Source: Calothrix sp. C42_A2020_038
Lineage (GTDB): Bacteria > Cyanobacteriota > Cyanobacteriia > Cyanobacteriales > Nostocaceae
DNA length: 64,000 nt
Direction of reading: 5' to 3'
NCBI GenBank assembly: GCA_015272395.1
Contig: JACYLQ010000011.1
Coordinates: forward strand, 62,001 to 126,000
The notes under the pieces are model-generated. The model was not told the origin of the DNA, did no database searches, and worked only from the letters and a program-made list of their open reading frames with translations. Made by a program: the position numbers and the translations under genes. Positions 1 to 9,386 of this stretch are shown here, in pieces. Position 1 is the first letter of the stretch; every line of letters starts with the position of its first letter.

Positions 1-28
1 AAGTTCTGGCTCTTAACTCCTAACTTTA

Positions 29-742
29 TTAGGCTTCACTCATTTTCAAATCGCGCAAGGCGTTAATATCAACTCGGATTGATGGTCCCATTGTTGAAGA
101 GACATACAAACTTCGCCAGTAACGACCTTTGGCGCCGCTTGGGCGGTTACGGTCAACAGTTTCTTGCAACGCCTTCAAGTTTACCAATAAATCATCAGGT
201 GTAAACGAGACCTTACCAAACATAACATGAACAATACCAGTTTTGTCTGCTCGGAATTCTAATTTACCTGCTTTAAATTCAGAAATCGCACTTGCTAAGT
301 CAAAAGTAACAGTACCACCTTTAGGCGATGGCATCAACCCACGCGGACCGAGTAATTTACCAAGTTTAGCAACTTGGGGCATGACATCAGGTGTTGCAAT
401 CAACTTATCGAAATCCATCATACCTTTCTGGATTTCATCAATTAGTTCTTCTGAACCAACAATATCGGCACCTGCATTGTTGGCTTCTGTAACTTTTTCA
501 CCTCGTGCAATGACTGCCACTCGAACTTCGTTACCTGTTCCTTTAGGCAGTGCTACGGTTGTCCGTAATTGTTGGTCAGAATATTTTGGGTCAATTCCTA
601 AACGGATATGAGCTTCTGCTGCTTCAGGAAATTTTGCTGTTGCGGTTTCTTTTAGCAGCGACAAAGCATCTAATGGAGCGTAATCTTTATCTTCAACTAG
701 AGCAAGCAAGGCTTGCATTCGACGTGATACTTTCTTTGCCAT
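29..742 (-). CDS. rplA: 50S ribosomal protein L1
   Basis: L1 of the large ribosomal subunit; it forms the mobile L1 stalk near the E site and in many bacteria represses its own operon by binding the mRNA. The 237-residue length is usual for the family, and the internal motif [16 protein letters not shown] is the L1 signature. A clear ribosome binding site (AGGAG) lies just before the ATG. It is the last gene visible of the secE-nusG-rplK-rplA cluster, 148 bp after rplK; rplJ and rplL would normally follow before position 1 but lie outside the window. Confidence 0.98.
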   Translation of the reverse strand: MAKKVSRRMQALLALVEDKDYAPLDALSLLKETATAKFPEAAEAHIRLGIDPKYSDQQLRTTVALPKGTGNEVRVAVIARGEKVTEANNAGADIVGSEELIDEIQKGMMDFDKLIATPDVMPQVAKLGKLLGPRGLMPSPKGGTVTFDLASAISEFKAGKLEFRADKTGIVHVMFGKVSFTPDDLLVNLKALQETVDRNRPSGAKGRYWRSLYVSSTMGPSIRVDINALRDLKMSEA

Positions 743-864
743 TTTTATCTCCTGGGGTCAATTACGAAGCTTTGCCTCTCCCCCAATACAATTTACTCAA
801 GTCAAAAGTGAAAACTTCAAAACCAAAAAGTTACTCGACAGTTATAAAAGTTATAAATCTTATT

Positions 865-889
865 AACTCATAACTCATAACTCATAACT
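865..889. repeat. Short 'ataactc' tandem repeat between rplK and rplA
   Basis: Three to four copies of a 9-bp unit (aactcataa) stand between rplK and rplA. The same unit appears in the psaA-psaB spacer and elsewhere in the window. Such short tandem repeats between genes are typical of Nostocales; no function is evident. Confidence 0.6.
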
Positions 890-890
890 T

Positions 891-1316
891 TTAATCAACT
901 ATCGCCACACCCATATTTTTTGCAGTACCTGCAATAATTTTCATTGCAGCTTCAACATCGTTAGCGTTAAGGTCAGGTAGCTTAGTTTGAGCAATTTCAC
1001 GTAACTGGTTTGTAGTAATCGAACCAACTTTCTTCTTGTTAGGTTCGTTCGAGCCAGTTTCGATTTTAGCTGCCTTTTTAATTAAAACTGAAGCCGGAGG
1101 AGTTTTAAGAATAAACGTAAAACTTCGGTCTTCAAACACAGAAATTTCTACAGGGATAACCATCCCAGCTTGATCAGCTGTTTTGGCATTATATTCCTTG
1201 CAAAACATCATGATATTAACACCGTGCTGACCTAGCGCGGGACCGACAGGCGGTGCTGGGTTGGCTTTACCTGCGTTTAGTGCCAACTTAATAACCGCTA
1301 CAACTTTCTTCGCCAT
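891..1316 (-). CDS. rplK: 50S ribosomal protein L11
   Basis: L11 of the GTPase-associated centre of the 50S subunit, which binds 23S rRNA and takes part in elongation-factor and stringent-response function. The N-terminal stretch [20 protein letters not shown] is the L11 hallmark, and 141 residues is the standard length. It begins 5 bp after the nusG stop codon, so translation is probably coupled. Confidence 0.98.
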   Translation of the reverse strand: MAKKVVAVIKLALNAGKANPAPPVGPALGQHGVNIMMFCKEYNAKTADQAGMVIPVEISVFEDRSFTFILKTPPASVLIKKAAKIETGSNEPNKKKVGSITTNQLREIAQTKLPDLNANDVEAAMKIIAGTAKNMGVAIVD

Positions 1317-1321
1317 TTGTT

Positions 1322-1963
1322 TTAGCTCTGTTTCTCAACCTGATTGAATTCTAATTCGACTGGTGTATCCCGTCCAAAAATCGAAAGCAAGGCTTTCAGT
1401 TTACTCCGTTCTGGGCTAACTTCAATAACCTCACCTTCAAAATCTTTAAATGGACCAGAAAGCACAATTATTTTATCACCCGTAGCCATATCAATTTTGA
1501 CGACAGCTTCTTGTTCGGTAGCTTGCTTGAAGATACGTTCAACTTCAGAATTACTTAACGGTACGGGTTTTACGTGACCACGGCTTTTACCTGTTCCCCG
1601 TTTTTGCTCTGCTCCCACGAAGTTAATTACGTGGGTAGTGTTGCGTACCACCTGCCAGACATCATCATCCATTATCATCCTCACTAGTACATAGCCAGGG
1701 AAGACTTTTTCTTCAGTTTGATGACGACTACCATCTTTACGAATTTTGACGGCTGGCGTGTGCGGAATTTCTACCTGGAGTATCTTATCAGCTACATCAA
1801 AAGTTTGAATACGCTGCTCCAAATTTGTTTTAACACGTTTTTCACACCCCGACGCCACTTGCACTGCATACCAGCGAGAGGATTTCTGAGAAGAGGTGCC
1901 GTCAGTTCCTTCTTCTGAGTGCAAAGCTTGTTCGTTGTGACCTTCATCTGTTGCAAAAGTCAT
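1322..1963 (-). CDS. nusG: Transcription termination/antitermination protein NusG
   Basis: NusG binds RNA polymerase, suppresses pausing and links transcription to translation or Rho. The protein has an acidic, poorly conserved N-terminal extension of about 35 residues, then the NGN domain ([20 protein letters not shown]) and a C-terminal KOW domain ([18 protein letters not shown]). I chose the ATG at 1963 because it overlaps the secE stop codon in an ATGA arrangement, a usual sign of translational coupling. The reading frame is open upstream to 1987, but that part lies inside secE. Confidence 0.97.
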   Translation of the reverse strand: MTFATDEGHNEQALHSEEGTDGTSSQKSSRWYAVQVASGCEKRVKTNLEQRIQTFDVADKILQVEIPHTPAVKIRKDGSRHQTEEKVFPGYVLVRMIMDDDVWQVVRNTTHVINFVGAEQKRGTGKSRGHVKPVPLSNSEVERIFKQATEQEAVVKIDMATGDKIIVLSGPFKDFEGEVIEVSPERSKLKALLSIFGRDTPVELEFNQVEKQS

Positions 1964-2184
1964 CCAAATACCTGTTGTGCTGCCCACGTAAAGAGTCTAT
2001 CAACTAAAAATATTAATGATGCGGAAAGCGTGACCATCAACAATACTGCGGCTGATTCACTAATCACTTGTTTGCGACTAGGCCAGACGACTTTCTCAAA
2101 TTCTTCTTTTATACCTTCAAAGAATTTACTCACGCTTAATCCACTTGAAGTCTCTGTGATTTCGGCTTCATTTTTCTTGTCCAC
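1960..2184 (-). CDS. secE: Preprotein translocase subunit SecE
   Basis: Small essential subunit of the SecYEG translocon. The 74 residues contain the SecE amphipathic helix (FFEGIKEEFEKVVWPSRKQV) followed by a single membrane span. The short one-span form is standard for cyanobacteria. Its stop codon overlaps the nusG start by 4 bp, and tRNA-Trp lies about 200 bp upstream on the same strand, the usual order. Confidence 0.97.
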   Translation of the reverse strand: MDKKNEAEITETSSGLSVSKFFEGIKEEFEKVVWPSRKQVISESAAVLLMVTLSASLIFLVDRLFTWAAQQVFG

Positions 2185-2380
2185 GATTCACCTCCCACAT
2201 ATTCAGTAACTTACAATTTCTGATCATTTTTTAATCGATATTCATAGTCCTAGCCCCTTACCTAAATAACTCGAAGCAAGAACTGGAAATAATAAAAATT
2301 TTACCCAAAATATTCAAATCTTGCTGCTAAGGCTACAAGTTAATTGAAGTTTCTGGATTTTAATACATTGTACTGAAAAC

Positions 2381-2452
2381 GCGCCCTGGAGGACTTGAAC
2401 CCCCGACATCAGGTTTTGGAGACCTGCGTTCTACCAACTGAACTAAGAGCGC
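2381..2452 (-). tRNA. trnW: tRNA-Trp (anticodon CCA)
   Basis: On the minus strand a full cloverleaf can be read: a 7-bp acceptor stem (GCGCTCT with AGGGCGC, one T-G pair), an anticodon loop CTCCAAA giving anticodon CCA, and the T loop TTCAAGT. The terminal CCA is not encoded. Its location upstream of secE is conserved in many bacteria. Confidence 0.96.
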
Positions 2453-2547
2453 TCATTTTTGTCTCGAATTCAGTTATTGCGCTGAACTTTCACTATTATA
2501 ACGCAATTTGGCATTTCTTAAAAAAAAATTGTCGAGGGTACAAGGGG

Positions 2548-2562
2548 GCGGCTATAAGCCGC
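2548..2562. terminator. Hairpin downstream of rplS
   Basis: A 6-bp G/C stem with a 3-base loop (GCGGCT-ATA-AGCCGC) lies 30 bp past the rplS stop. On the minus strand a run of nine T follows, but about 20 bases further on, so it is an imperfect intrinsic terminator. Confidence 0.4.
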
Positions 2563-2591
2563 TGTAACAAGCCTTTAGCCATAGGTTTGTG

Positions 2592-2954
2592 TTACAAAGT
2601 CCGGTCAAATCGTTGTTTAATGCGGGTTGCCTTACCAACGCGATCCCGTAAGTAGTAAAGTTTTGCACGGCGAACTTTACCGCGACGAATAATTTTAATA
2701 CTGTCGATACGAGGGGAGTGAAGCAAGAAAACTCGTTCAACTCCAACGCCTTGAAATACACGACGTACTGTAATCGTTTCGTTAATTCCACCATTACGCT
2801 TGGCAATTACTACACCTTCGTAAGGTTGAACACGGAACTTATCGCCTTCTTTGATTTTGACACCAACTTTAACTGTGTCACCAACATATATGTCGGGTAG
2901 ATTGGATTTTAGCTGCTCCGCTTCAATTGAGCGGATAATTTCTTGAGCATTCAT
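2592..2954 (-). CDS. rplS: 50S ribosomal protein L19
   Basis: L19 sits at the interface between the 30S and 50S subunits. The 120-residue protein contains the typical core ([20 protein letters not shown]) and the family's C-terminal basic part ([20 protein letters not shown]). It is transcribed towards tRNA-Trp and secE, a common cyanobacterial arrangement. Confidence 0.97.
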   Translation of the reverse strand: MNAQEIIRSIEAEQLKSNLPDIYVGDTVKVGVKIKEGDKFRVQPYEGVVIAKRNGGINETITVRRVFQGVGVERVFLLHSPRIDSIKIIRRGKVRRAKLYYLRDRVGKATRIKQRFDRTL

Positions 2955-3160
2955 TGTTTTACAAAAAACTCACAATCAATAATAATAAATCGATAGACAG
3001 TTTTTAGTCTAGTTTTTTGACTAAGACAGAATTAATATCCTAGCTCAACACTGTGACTTTTGTATAGAGGCACCTTTTGTAATCAACAGAGCATAAGCCT
3101 GAAAGTAATCATGCTATGTTGCTTCATCTTTGTAAAAACGTGATTTAATCACGTCTCCAT

Positions 3161-3194
3161 TAAAAAAACCCTGCAAATTCTATTGCAGAGTTTT
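3161..3194 (-). terminator. Intrinsic terminator after tRNA-fMet
   Basis: Read on the minus strand, directly behind the tRNA: a stem CTCTGCAA / TTTGCAGG with a short loop, followed by seven T. This is a canonical Rho-independent terminator. Confidence 0.75.
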
Positions 3195-3199
3195 CAGTT

Positions 3200-3276
<77 letters not shown>

Positions 3277-3318
3277 TCGTCTTTATATACTATAAACTCA
3301 AAACCCTAAATTTGGCAA

Positions 3319-4266
3319 CTACAAAAATGATAATTCTCCAATAACTTCCAAGCGCTTGTACTGACCGATATTGATAAACTTATCCGCCATTGCTTGTGCG
3401 GTACTAGGAGAAATCCAACCCATTTGCTGAAGTAGATGAATTGCAGCAGCATTTCTTGCCCGTTTGGCGCCATCGATCACTTTAATTGCCAACCCCATGC
3501 CTTCGCCTAGCCTGCCAATACACTGTACTCCTTCAGCTCCCGATTTGCTAACAAGCTCACCTGGTGTCAGATGCATTAATTCAGTATCAAATTCACCTTC
3601 TCCAGCTACCATTGTTGGATGATGGGTCATCGCCCTAACAATTCTTTCCATATCGACGCTACTACGTTCGGCAAGCTTAGCGTACAAATGCGCCATTTGC
3701 GCCAACTGTAATAAATACGTTGGTACTCCACAATCATCGTGAACGCTAATGAACTCATCGGCAGGCATACGTAGCAATTCCGCAACTTTAGTAATAATCA
3801 GTTGTTGTACGGGATGCTTTCGCTCCAAATAGCTGTTTAAAGGATAGTGACGCTGCTGGCAAACAGCTAGCATCCCAGCATGTTTACCTGAGCAATTGTA
3901 CTCTAAGCGACTTTTCTTTCCCTCTGGAATTGGGCATTGTAGTGCAGACGATTCAAGATCCGCTCGCCAGAGAATATTAAATACTTGCCGCACGTGTTCA
4001 ATACAGCCTTTGTGTGAACTAGTAATAATAGCCAAATCTTTATCACTCAGGTCATAACTTTCAAGAGTTCCTGTGCTAGTAACGCACAGTGCTTGAAATG
4101 GCTTGAGTGCCGAGCGAACAAAAGTCGCAGTTTCCGCGTTTCCTGCAACTGACAAAACTCTTCCGCGCTCATCTGACACCACAGCTTGAACTGTATGTCG
4201 AGATTCGATAATACCTTCACGCAGCAACCTGACTTCCAATGCTGCGGCTTGAGTTCTTTTTCCCAT
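3319..4266 (-). CDS. Asparaginase II family protein
   Basis: Belongs to the asparaginase II family (the thermolabile Rhizobium type, unrelated to E. coli AnsA/AnsB), expected to hydrolyse L-asparagine to aspartate and ammonia. Supporting stretches are FVRSALKPFQAL near residue 50, SSHKGCIEHV near residue 100, EYNCSGKHAGML near residue 140 and HDDCGVPTYLL near residue 190, which hold the family's conserved Ser, Lys and Cys residues. 315 residues is close to the usual length. No signal peptide is visible, so it is probably cytoplasmic. Substrate is inferred from the family only. Confidence 0.88.
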   Translation of the reverse strand: MGKRTQAAALEVRLLREGIIESRHTVQAVVSDERGRVLSVAGNAETATFVRSALKPFQALCVTSTGTLESYDLSDKDLAIITSSHKGCIEHVRQVFNILWRADLESSALQCPIPEGKKSRLEYNCSGKHAGMLAVCQQRHYPLNSYLERKHPVQQLIITKVAELLRMPADEFISVHDDCGVPTYLLQLAQMAHLYAKLAERSSVDMERIVRAMTHHPTMVAGEGEFDTELMHLTPGELVSKSGAEGVQCIGRLGEGMGLAIKVIDGAKRARNAAAIHLLQQMGWISPSTAQAMADKFINIGQYKRLEVIGELSFL

Positions 4267-4341
4267 TGCTGCGTTACGCTATTTTTATGATTTATGAGTT
4301 ACGGCACAATGCTTCTTTATAAGTCTTTTGACTCGTGCCTT

Positions 4342-4839
4342 TTATAAAATCTGCCAAACTATACTACCAGCAATGTACAATACAGCCAACAAGGCGAAGG
4401 TTAGTTGCAGGCGCCTTAGAATCGGTTGAATTTGATACGTGACTATCAAACGGTCGCGCGCTAATATTTCCTCTGGTTTTGTCCATGTTTGACCGTCGTA
4501 CCATCCCGATTCTTCATAAAATATAACCGGACTGAACAAACGGTCGCGCACATACAACCATCCTAAATACAAACGTACTAAAATAAGTACAACACCGATA
4601 CTAGCTCCGGCAGCAGCACCGAGAAGGAACTGAGCAATGTACTTATTTGGAGGAAAACTTGCAGCAGATAGAGGTCCAGCAATTAACCAGGACAAACCAT
4701 AAATCCAAGCAATTCTGATTGCGTACTCACGTACAGAGGCGGTACAGTCGCGAAACAACCAAGCTGATTTTAACTCTTCATATTCGTTAACAGGTTGTTG
4801 TTCGACTGGAACTGGACATGAAACCGAAGACCTAGTCAT
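4342..4839 (-). CDS. CGLD27/DUF1230-like membrane protein
   Basis: Conserved protein of cyanobacteria and plastids (CGLD27, 'conserved in the green lineage and diatoms'); its biochemical role is not established. The 165 residues contain an N-terminal soluble part (EYEELKSAWLFRD), two membrane segments around residues 45-90, a conserved FYEESGWYDGQTW block and a C-terminal membrane segment. It ends close to rsfS (20 bp), suggesting co-transcription. Assignment is by recalled family pattern. Confidence 0.75.
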   Translation of the reverse strand: MTRSSVSCPVPVEQQPVNEYEELKSAWLFRDCTASVREYAIRIAWIYGLSWLIAGPLSAASFPPNKYIAQFLLGAAAGASIGVVLILVRLYLGWLYVRDRLFSPVIFYEESGWYDGQTWTKPEEILARDRLIVTYQIQPILRRLQLTFALLAVLYIAGSIVWQIL

Positions 4840-4859
4840 GGCTGACTCCCGCTGCCACT

Positions 4860-5294
4860 TTACTCGTTCGTAAACTCAATTCGTTCTGCATGACCCCAAA
4901 AAGCTTCCAGATTATAAAATTCGCGTTCTTTTGGCATCATAACGTGAACGATAACATCGCCGTAATCATACAGCACCCAATTTCCTTCCACCTTCCCTTC
5001 TATCCGTAGAGGAGAGCGTTGCAGTTCCTGTTCAATTTTATCTTCAACTGCATCCGCAATTGCTCTAACCTGAACTCGCGAATAACCAGTTGCGACTACA
5101 AAATAGTCAGCCAGATAAGATACATTTGCTACTTTCAATAGCACAATGTCTCCTGCTTTGCGATCGGACGCGGCTTCTGCTGCTTTTACTGCTAGTTTTG
5201 AACTGGCATCATCGTTACTGAATTGGTTGTCATCAAACGGACTACTTGTCACTGCTGTCAAACGTGATGGGAAGTTTTCTTGATAATTCGACAT
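4860..5294 (-). CDS. rsfS: Ribosomal silencing factor RsfS
   Basis: RsfS (Iojap/DUF143 family) binds L14 and blocks subunit joining under starvation. The protein has a variable N-terminal stretch of about 35 residues, then the core with DYFVVATGYSRVQVRAIADA and the signature YDYGDVIVHVMMPKEREFY. The gene lies downstream of yqeK on the same strand, a linkage also found in other bacteria, and upstream of the CGLD27-like gene. Confidence 0.93.
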   Translation of the reverse strand: MSNYQENFPSRLTAVTSSPFDDNQFSNDDASSKLAVKAAEAASDRKAGDIVLLKVANVSYLADYFVVATGYSRVQVRAIADAVEDKIEQELQRSPLRIEGKVEGNWVLYDYGDVIVHVMMPKEREFYNLEAFWGHAERIEFTNE

Positions 5295-5419
5295 TAAAGT
5301 TTGCTCAATTTTATTTACTCTATGTTTGAATTTTCCTTTACAATTACTTAGAATTGACTGACTAAAACGCGATTACATCGCTGAATGGTTTTTTTGAATA
5401 CTAACAAAAAAATGAGTGT

Positions 5420-6010
5420 CTATGTTGACTTGGCTCCAATTGATTGTCTCGATTTTGTCAAAAACCAATTTCTAGTTGTAATGACTCTTGGATGAATCAC
5501 ACAATGTCGTTCAATTAGATGGTTGATCGTATGGTTACATGTTAACCATATTGCCTTTTCCAAACTGGTACTCGCTTCTGAACGCAAAATTTGCAGTTCA
5601 TCCGTATCCCCACGTCCAGGTTCAAGGCTATCTGCCAAAAAAACAACGCAGCACAAACGGCTCATTGCAGGTCTACCTAGAGTATGATTCGCAATAGCTT
5701 GTAATATTTCTGGATCTGTAACCCCAAAAGTGTCGCGAGCGATAATGGCGCCGACATCAGCATGTAACAAGTGAGGGTTGCTCTCCAACACCTCATCGAC
5801 CTCTATTCCAGAAGTACGCGCCATTTGTAAAAGTCGTTTGCCAGGGAAATATTTAGCCAGGTCATGCATTATGGCGGATGCGGCAGCTTTCTCGCAGTTG
5901 AGATTATGCAGCAAAGCTAGACTAACTGACATCTGCTCAACCCTAAGAATATGCTCAATTCTATTAGACGGAACATTTTTTGCTAGCCAAGCTAGGACTT
6001 GTTCACGCAT
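5420..6010 (-). CDS. yqeK: HD-domain hydrolase, YqeK-like (symmetrical Ap4A hydrolase)
   Basis: YqeK family HD-domain phosphohydrolase; characterised members cleave diadenosine tetraphosphate into two ADP. The metal-binding motif IMHDLAKYF is near residue 50, followed by NPHLLHADVGA and IANHTLGR, the further histidines of the family. 196 residues is usual. It stands upstream of rsfS on the same strand, consistent with the common pairing of the two genes. Confidence 0.88.
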   Translation of the reverse strand: MREQVLAWLAKNVPSNRIEHILRVEQMSVSLALLHNLNCEKAAASAIMHDLAKYFPGKRLLQMARTSGIEVDEVLESNPHLLHADVGAIIARDTFGVTDPEILQAIANHTLGRPAMSRLCCVVFLADSLEPGRGDTDELQILRSEASTSLEKAIWLTCNHTINHLIERHCVIHPRVITTRNWFLTKSRQSIGAKST

Positions 6011-6203
6011 AATGGCAATATTCCAACTTTCAAACCCAACTTTTATGTACTAGATATGGTCTTGTAAGCAAAAGTATGCTTCTTGCAACTATGATAACTC
6101 TATTTTGGCTTTAGACGAAGGTCTCTTTAGACAGCAATGAATAACTCAACTACGTTATTCTAGATATACATTAAAGATTACTGCTAGGTACAGGAGAACT
6201 TGC

Positions 6204-6695
6204 ATGAGTTGGCGCGGCTCGACAACTGTCAAGGATCGAATTTTCGCTTGTTTGCCTTATTTGCTTCCTCTGGTTGAAGTAGTAATATATGGCGGTCCCT
6301 TATTTTTACAGTTTCCGCCTTTGCAATTAATATTCCAGCCCTTGATTATATTCTCTGGATTTTATTATGCAATCGCTAGAAGCTTCCCACTCGGGTTAGG
6401 CGGGTTGATTATATTTTTTGCATTATTTATGTTAGTGGTGCGAAATGAGCGACTGCCTCATTTTATACGTTTTAATACCATGCAGGCGATTTTATTAGAT
6501 ATTGTAGTTATTTTATGCAGCATATTACTTCAACTGATAGGCATAACAGGTAATAGCTTTGCTATCCAAACTTTAGCTACAACTATATTTCTAGGTATCG
6601 TTGCTGCATCTGTGTATTCGATTGTGCAATCTCTGTTCGGGCGTTACGCAGAAATTCCAGCAATTTCAGATGCAGTTTATATGCAAGTGCGTTAA
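6204..6695 (+). CDS. Tic20 family protein
   Basis: Homologue of the plastid inner-envelope import component Tic20; in cyanobacteria the role is unknown. The 163 residues begin with KDRIFACLPYLLPLVEVVIYGG, typical of the family, and contain four hydrophobic segments (about residues 15-35, 45-85, 95-120, 128-150), matching the four-span Tic20 topology. Transcribed alone, divergently from yqeK. A ribosome binding site (CAGGAG) precedes the ATG. Confidence 0.88.
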   Translation: MSWRGSTTVKDRIFACLPYLLPLVEVVIYGGPLFLQFPPLQLIFQPLIIFSGFYYAIARSFPLGLGGLIIFFALFMLVVRNERLPHFIRFNTMQAILLDIVVILCSILLQLIGITGNSFAIQTLATTIFLGIVAASVYSIVQSLFGRYAEIPAISDAVYMQVR

Positions 6696-6722
6696 CAAAT
6701 ACGCCTCATAATCAAAAATTAA

Positions 6723-7496
6723 TCAGCGCGCCACTATCGTATTCTCCAAACGACCAATTCCTTCTATTTCTATACGAACCCGATCCCCTAGTTGCAGGGA
6801 GCCAACTCCGAGTGGTGTACCCGTTAGCACAACATCCCCTGGTAACAATGTCATAACTTGACTGATATATGACACCAGATAATCTGGCGGAAACACCATT
6901 TGGTCAATACATGTTGATTGTACAGGTTTAATATCATCATTCAAAAAGGTCTGTAGGCGGGCACCAGGGTTTATTTCGCGTACAATCCAAGGCCCAAGAG
7001 GACAAAATGTGTCAAAACTTTTTGCTCGTGTCCATTGCCCATCTTTCGATTGTAAATCCCGCGCGGTTACATCATTTGCAATTGTATAACCCCAAATTTT
7101 AGCTTGGGCTTCTTCAGGTGTACAACAAACTGTTTTATCACCAATTACCAGTGCCAATTCACCCTCATAATCTACACGTTGCGATTGAGGGGGGTACATA
7201 ATATGTTCCTCTGAGGCAATTATTGTAGTTGATGGCTTTATGAATATAAGCGGCTCTGGTGGCACTTTTGTACCCATCTCCGCTGCATGATCTGCATAGT
7301 TTTTACCGACCGCTACAATCTTAGAAGGCGCACAGGGAGCCAGAATTTGGTAACTTTCCGGCGCCAATTTTATATCCGTCGGTTGTCCTTGCATCCAAGG
7401 TGGGGCATCAAGTAAAAGGACATCTAGGGATAACTGGAGCAGTCCGTAATAAACCTGCCCTTCTTGGTTCTGAACTCGCACGTAGCGCTGTGCCAT
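6723..7496 (-). CDS. Fumarylacetoacetate hydrolase family protein
   Basis: Metal-dependent C-C bond hydrolase/decarboxylase fold of the FAH superfamily; substrate unknown. Motifs visible are VAVGKNYADHAAEMG, DYEGELALVIGD with the metal-binding acidic residues, IANDVTARDLQ and TGTPLGVG near the end. I chose the ATG at 7496 because a ribosome binding site (AAGGA) lies about ten bases before it; the open frame extends to a TTG at 7565. Members of this family act on acylpyruvates or oxaloacetate, but nothing here decides between them. Confidence 0.9.
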   Translation of the reverse strand: MAQRYVRVQNQEGQVYYGLLQLSLDVLLLDAPPWMQGQPTDIKLAPESYQILAPCAPSKIVAVGKNYADHAAEMGTKVPPEPLIFIKPSTTIIASEEHIMYPPQSQRVDYEGELALVIGDKTVCCTPEEAQAKIWGYTIANDVTARDLQSKDGQWTRAKSFDTFCPLGPWIVREINPGARLQTFLNDDIKPVQSTCIDQMVFPPDYLVSYISQVMTLLPGDVVLTGTPLGVGSLQLGDRVRIEIEGIGRLENTIVAR

Positions 7497-7818
7497 AACT
7501 AAATATCCTTGCTTCTCACGAGAGATTTGTAAAGGCAAACAGCAGTTTGCTTCTCGCCGATTCAAGCAGAATGCTTTCTGCTAACTCTATGTAAGAGTAG
7601 CACGTCAGCTTTACCCATAGGGATAAAGCAAACTAAGGCTGCTAATAGCTTTTTGTTCAAATCAAAAAGCTCAAAATTTGAGAAAAAGTTGATATGATAA
7701 AAGTTCCTTGCTGCTTCTTGATATTCATGCCATGAGCGTAATGTGCTTGATTATAACTTACAGTCTCATCAGGAATTGAACAGCGCAGCCATTTTGTCCA
7801 CAAGGAGACTATTTAAAA

Positions 7819-8151
7819 ATGCAGACCATTTACGAAACAATGTACATCCTTCGTCCTGACCTTGGAGACGAACAAGTAGAGCAAAATGTAAGTAAGTATG
7901 AAAGTTTACTTAAAGAACAAGGTGCAGAAGATATTGAGATTCAGAATCGTGGGAAACGTCGTCTCGCGTATGAGATTGGCAAGCACCGCGATGGTATATA
8001 CATACAAATGAACTACACGAAAGGTGGAAAAGCAATTGCCCCTCTTGAACGCTCAATGCGCTTAAGCGAAGAAGTAATCCGTTATCTCACAATTAAGCAA
8101 GAGGTTAAACCTTTAGTACCATCCACAGAAAGTCTGGAAGAAGCTGTTTAG
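7819..8151 (+). CDS. rpsF: 30S ribosomal protein S6
   Basis: S6 binds S18 on the platform of the small subunit. 110 residues with the family start ([17 protein letters not shown]) and the RNA-binding stretch [20 protein letters not shown] good ribosome binding site (AAGGAG) precedes the ATG. rpsR and ssb, its partners in many bacteria, are not adjacent; in cyanobacteria rpsF commonly stands alone. Confidence 0.97.
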   Translation: MQTIYETMYILRPDLGDEQVEQNVSKYESLLKEQGAEDIEIQNRGKRRLAYEIGKHRDGIYIQMNYTKGGKAIAPLERSMRLSEEVIRYLTIKQEVKPLVPSTESLEEAV

Positions 8152-8170
8152 ACTCGCTCCGAAGTGGAGT

Positions 8171-8184
8171 TATCACTGGTGATA
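8171..8184. terminator. Small hairpin after rpsF
   Basis: TATCAC-TG-GTGATA, 20 bp past the rpsF stop. There is no clear T-run, so a terminator or mRNA-end stabilising role is only suggested. Confidence 0.3.
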
Positions 8185-8334
8185 GTGGGATCAAAGTTAA
8201 AGTTTAGTTTCTAGCAATCCATCTCTTACTCAGCACTTTATACATATGCTACATTAACAGTTACTTGTCATCACTAGGGTGACGCAGTTATACCTTAAAG
8301 TGGTAAAAACTTTTAATGGGAGCGTAAACTCACT

Positions 8335-8895
8335 GTGAGCCAACCTGATAACTCCACAATCCAAGCTCTCTCTACGGAAGTATCGAAGCTGCGTCAAGAT
8401 TTGCAGCTTCGTGACCAGCTTGTGCAGCAATTGTCACAAGAACTGTTTCGGCTGGTAAAAGGCAACAAAAACTTCATGCCTGATCCGGAATTATCTGAGC
8501 GTCATCAATCTCAAGTTCAAGCCCTGCGAGAACAGTTACAAGCTGTTGAGCAGCAAGTAACATTCTACCAAGAGCAAATTACATCACGTGATACAGAAAT
8601 TTACCAACTGCGACAAACAGTTCAGGAACTGACAGATCGTAGTCGGATGCTAGAGCAGGTTGTGCAAGAACTACCTCAAATTTACCGGAGAAAATTTGAA
8701 GAACGGATGGCACCAGTACGTGAAAAAGTTGCTACACTGCAACGTGAAAACCGCCAATTACAAGCAGAACTGCAAAGCGTTAGTTACCGTTTAGCTCTGA
8801 AAACCCGCACTGCAACCCATAGTGGTATAGATTTGCCAAATTTTCCGCGTTTGTCATCTCCCCCTGGAAATATGTCTACAGTCCCGAACTTATAA
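8335..8895 (+). CDS. Conserved hypothetical coiled-coil protein
   Basis: Not assignable to a named family. The 186 residues start at GTG; from residue 10 to about 155 they are almost entirely heptad-rich coiled coil with many Gln, Glu and Leu (for example QQLSQELFRLVKG and REQLQAVEQQVTFYQEQ), followed by a Pro/Ser-rich tail. No membrane segment or signal peptide. It follows rpsF by 183 bp on the same strand. A structural or scaffolding role is possible but not shown. Confidence 0.75.
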   Translation: MSQPDNSTIQALSTEVSKLRQDLQLRDQLVQQLSQELFRLVKGNKNFMPDPELSERHQSQVQALREQLQAVEQQVTFYQEQITSRDTEIYQLRQTVQELTDRSRMLEQVVQELPQIYRRKFEERMAPVREKVATLQRENRQLQAELQSVSYRLALKTRTATHSGIDLPNFPRLSSPPGNMSTVPNL

Positions 8896-9150
8896 ATTAT
8901 CTGTTGATGGAGTACTGTTTTAAAGGCAAGACTTGAAACAAAACTTGAGAATAATTTTAGTTGACTGTAAATGGCTAACTTGTTTGTGGGTGACTTTTGC
9001 AGTCACCGTCACTATTCGTAAAATAAGCAGACAGTAATAATTAAATAGTTATAAACGCTTCTATAGGAAGGAAGAATTAATTTCTTTGCCTAACTTAGCT
9101 CTAGTTCGGCAATTTAATTTACATATCACCTGTATAGCAACTCAAGCAAG

Positions 9151-9213
9151 CCGTAGGTTATGGTCATTTGCTACCTGCAAGCTAAACTGACACAGAACAA
9201 GACCATACTACGG
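9151..9213. other. Long imperfect inverted repeat in a gene-free stretch
   Basis: The 490-bp stretch 8896-9386 has no gene. It holds two arms, CCGTAGGTTATGGTC (9151-9165) and GACCATACTACGG (9201-9213), which pair over 13 bp with a 2-base bulge around a 35-base loop. A second small hairpin (TAAACC/GGTTTA) lies near 9290. These could be an untranslated RNA or the ends of transcripts; nothing matches a known RNA family that I recognise. Confidence 0.4.
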
Positions 9214-9386
9214 TGCCTGAAATTGAGCTAGCCAAAAATGTATTGCTCAACACTTGCCTAGAAGTAAAATCTCGGTAAGAATAACTTAAACCATCTAAGG
9301 TTTAGGTACACAAGACTTTGCTTCGACTGCCGTAACCAGAGTTTAGGCTTCGGTAGCAGTAAAACTTGGCAATAAAACTGTATTTT

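Noticed and set aside
2395-2806. Open frames across tRNA-Trp and opposite rplS
   Set aside because: They overlie a tRNA and a ribosomal protein gene; composition and position mark them as shadows.
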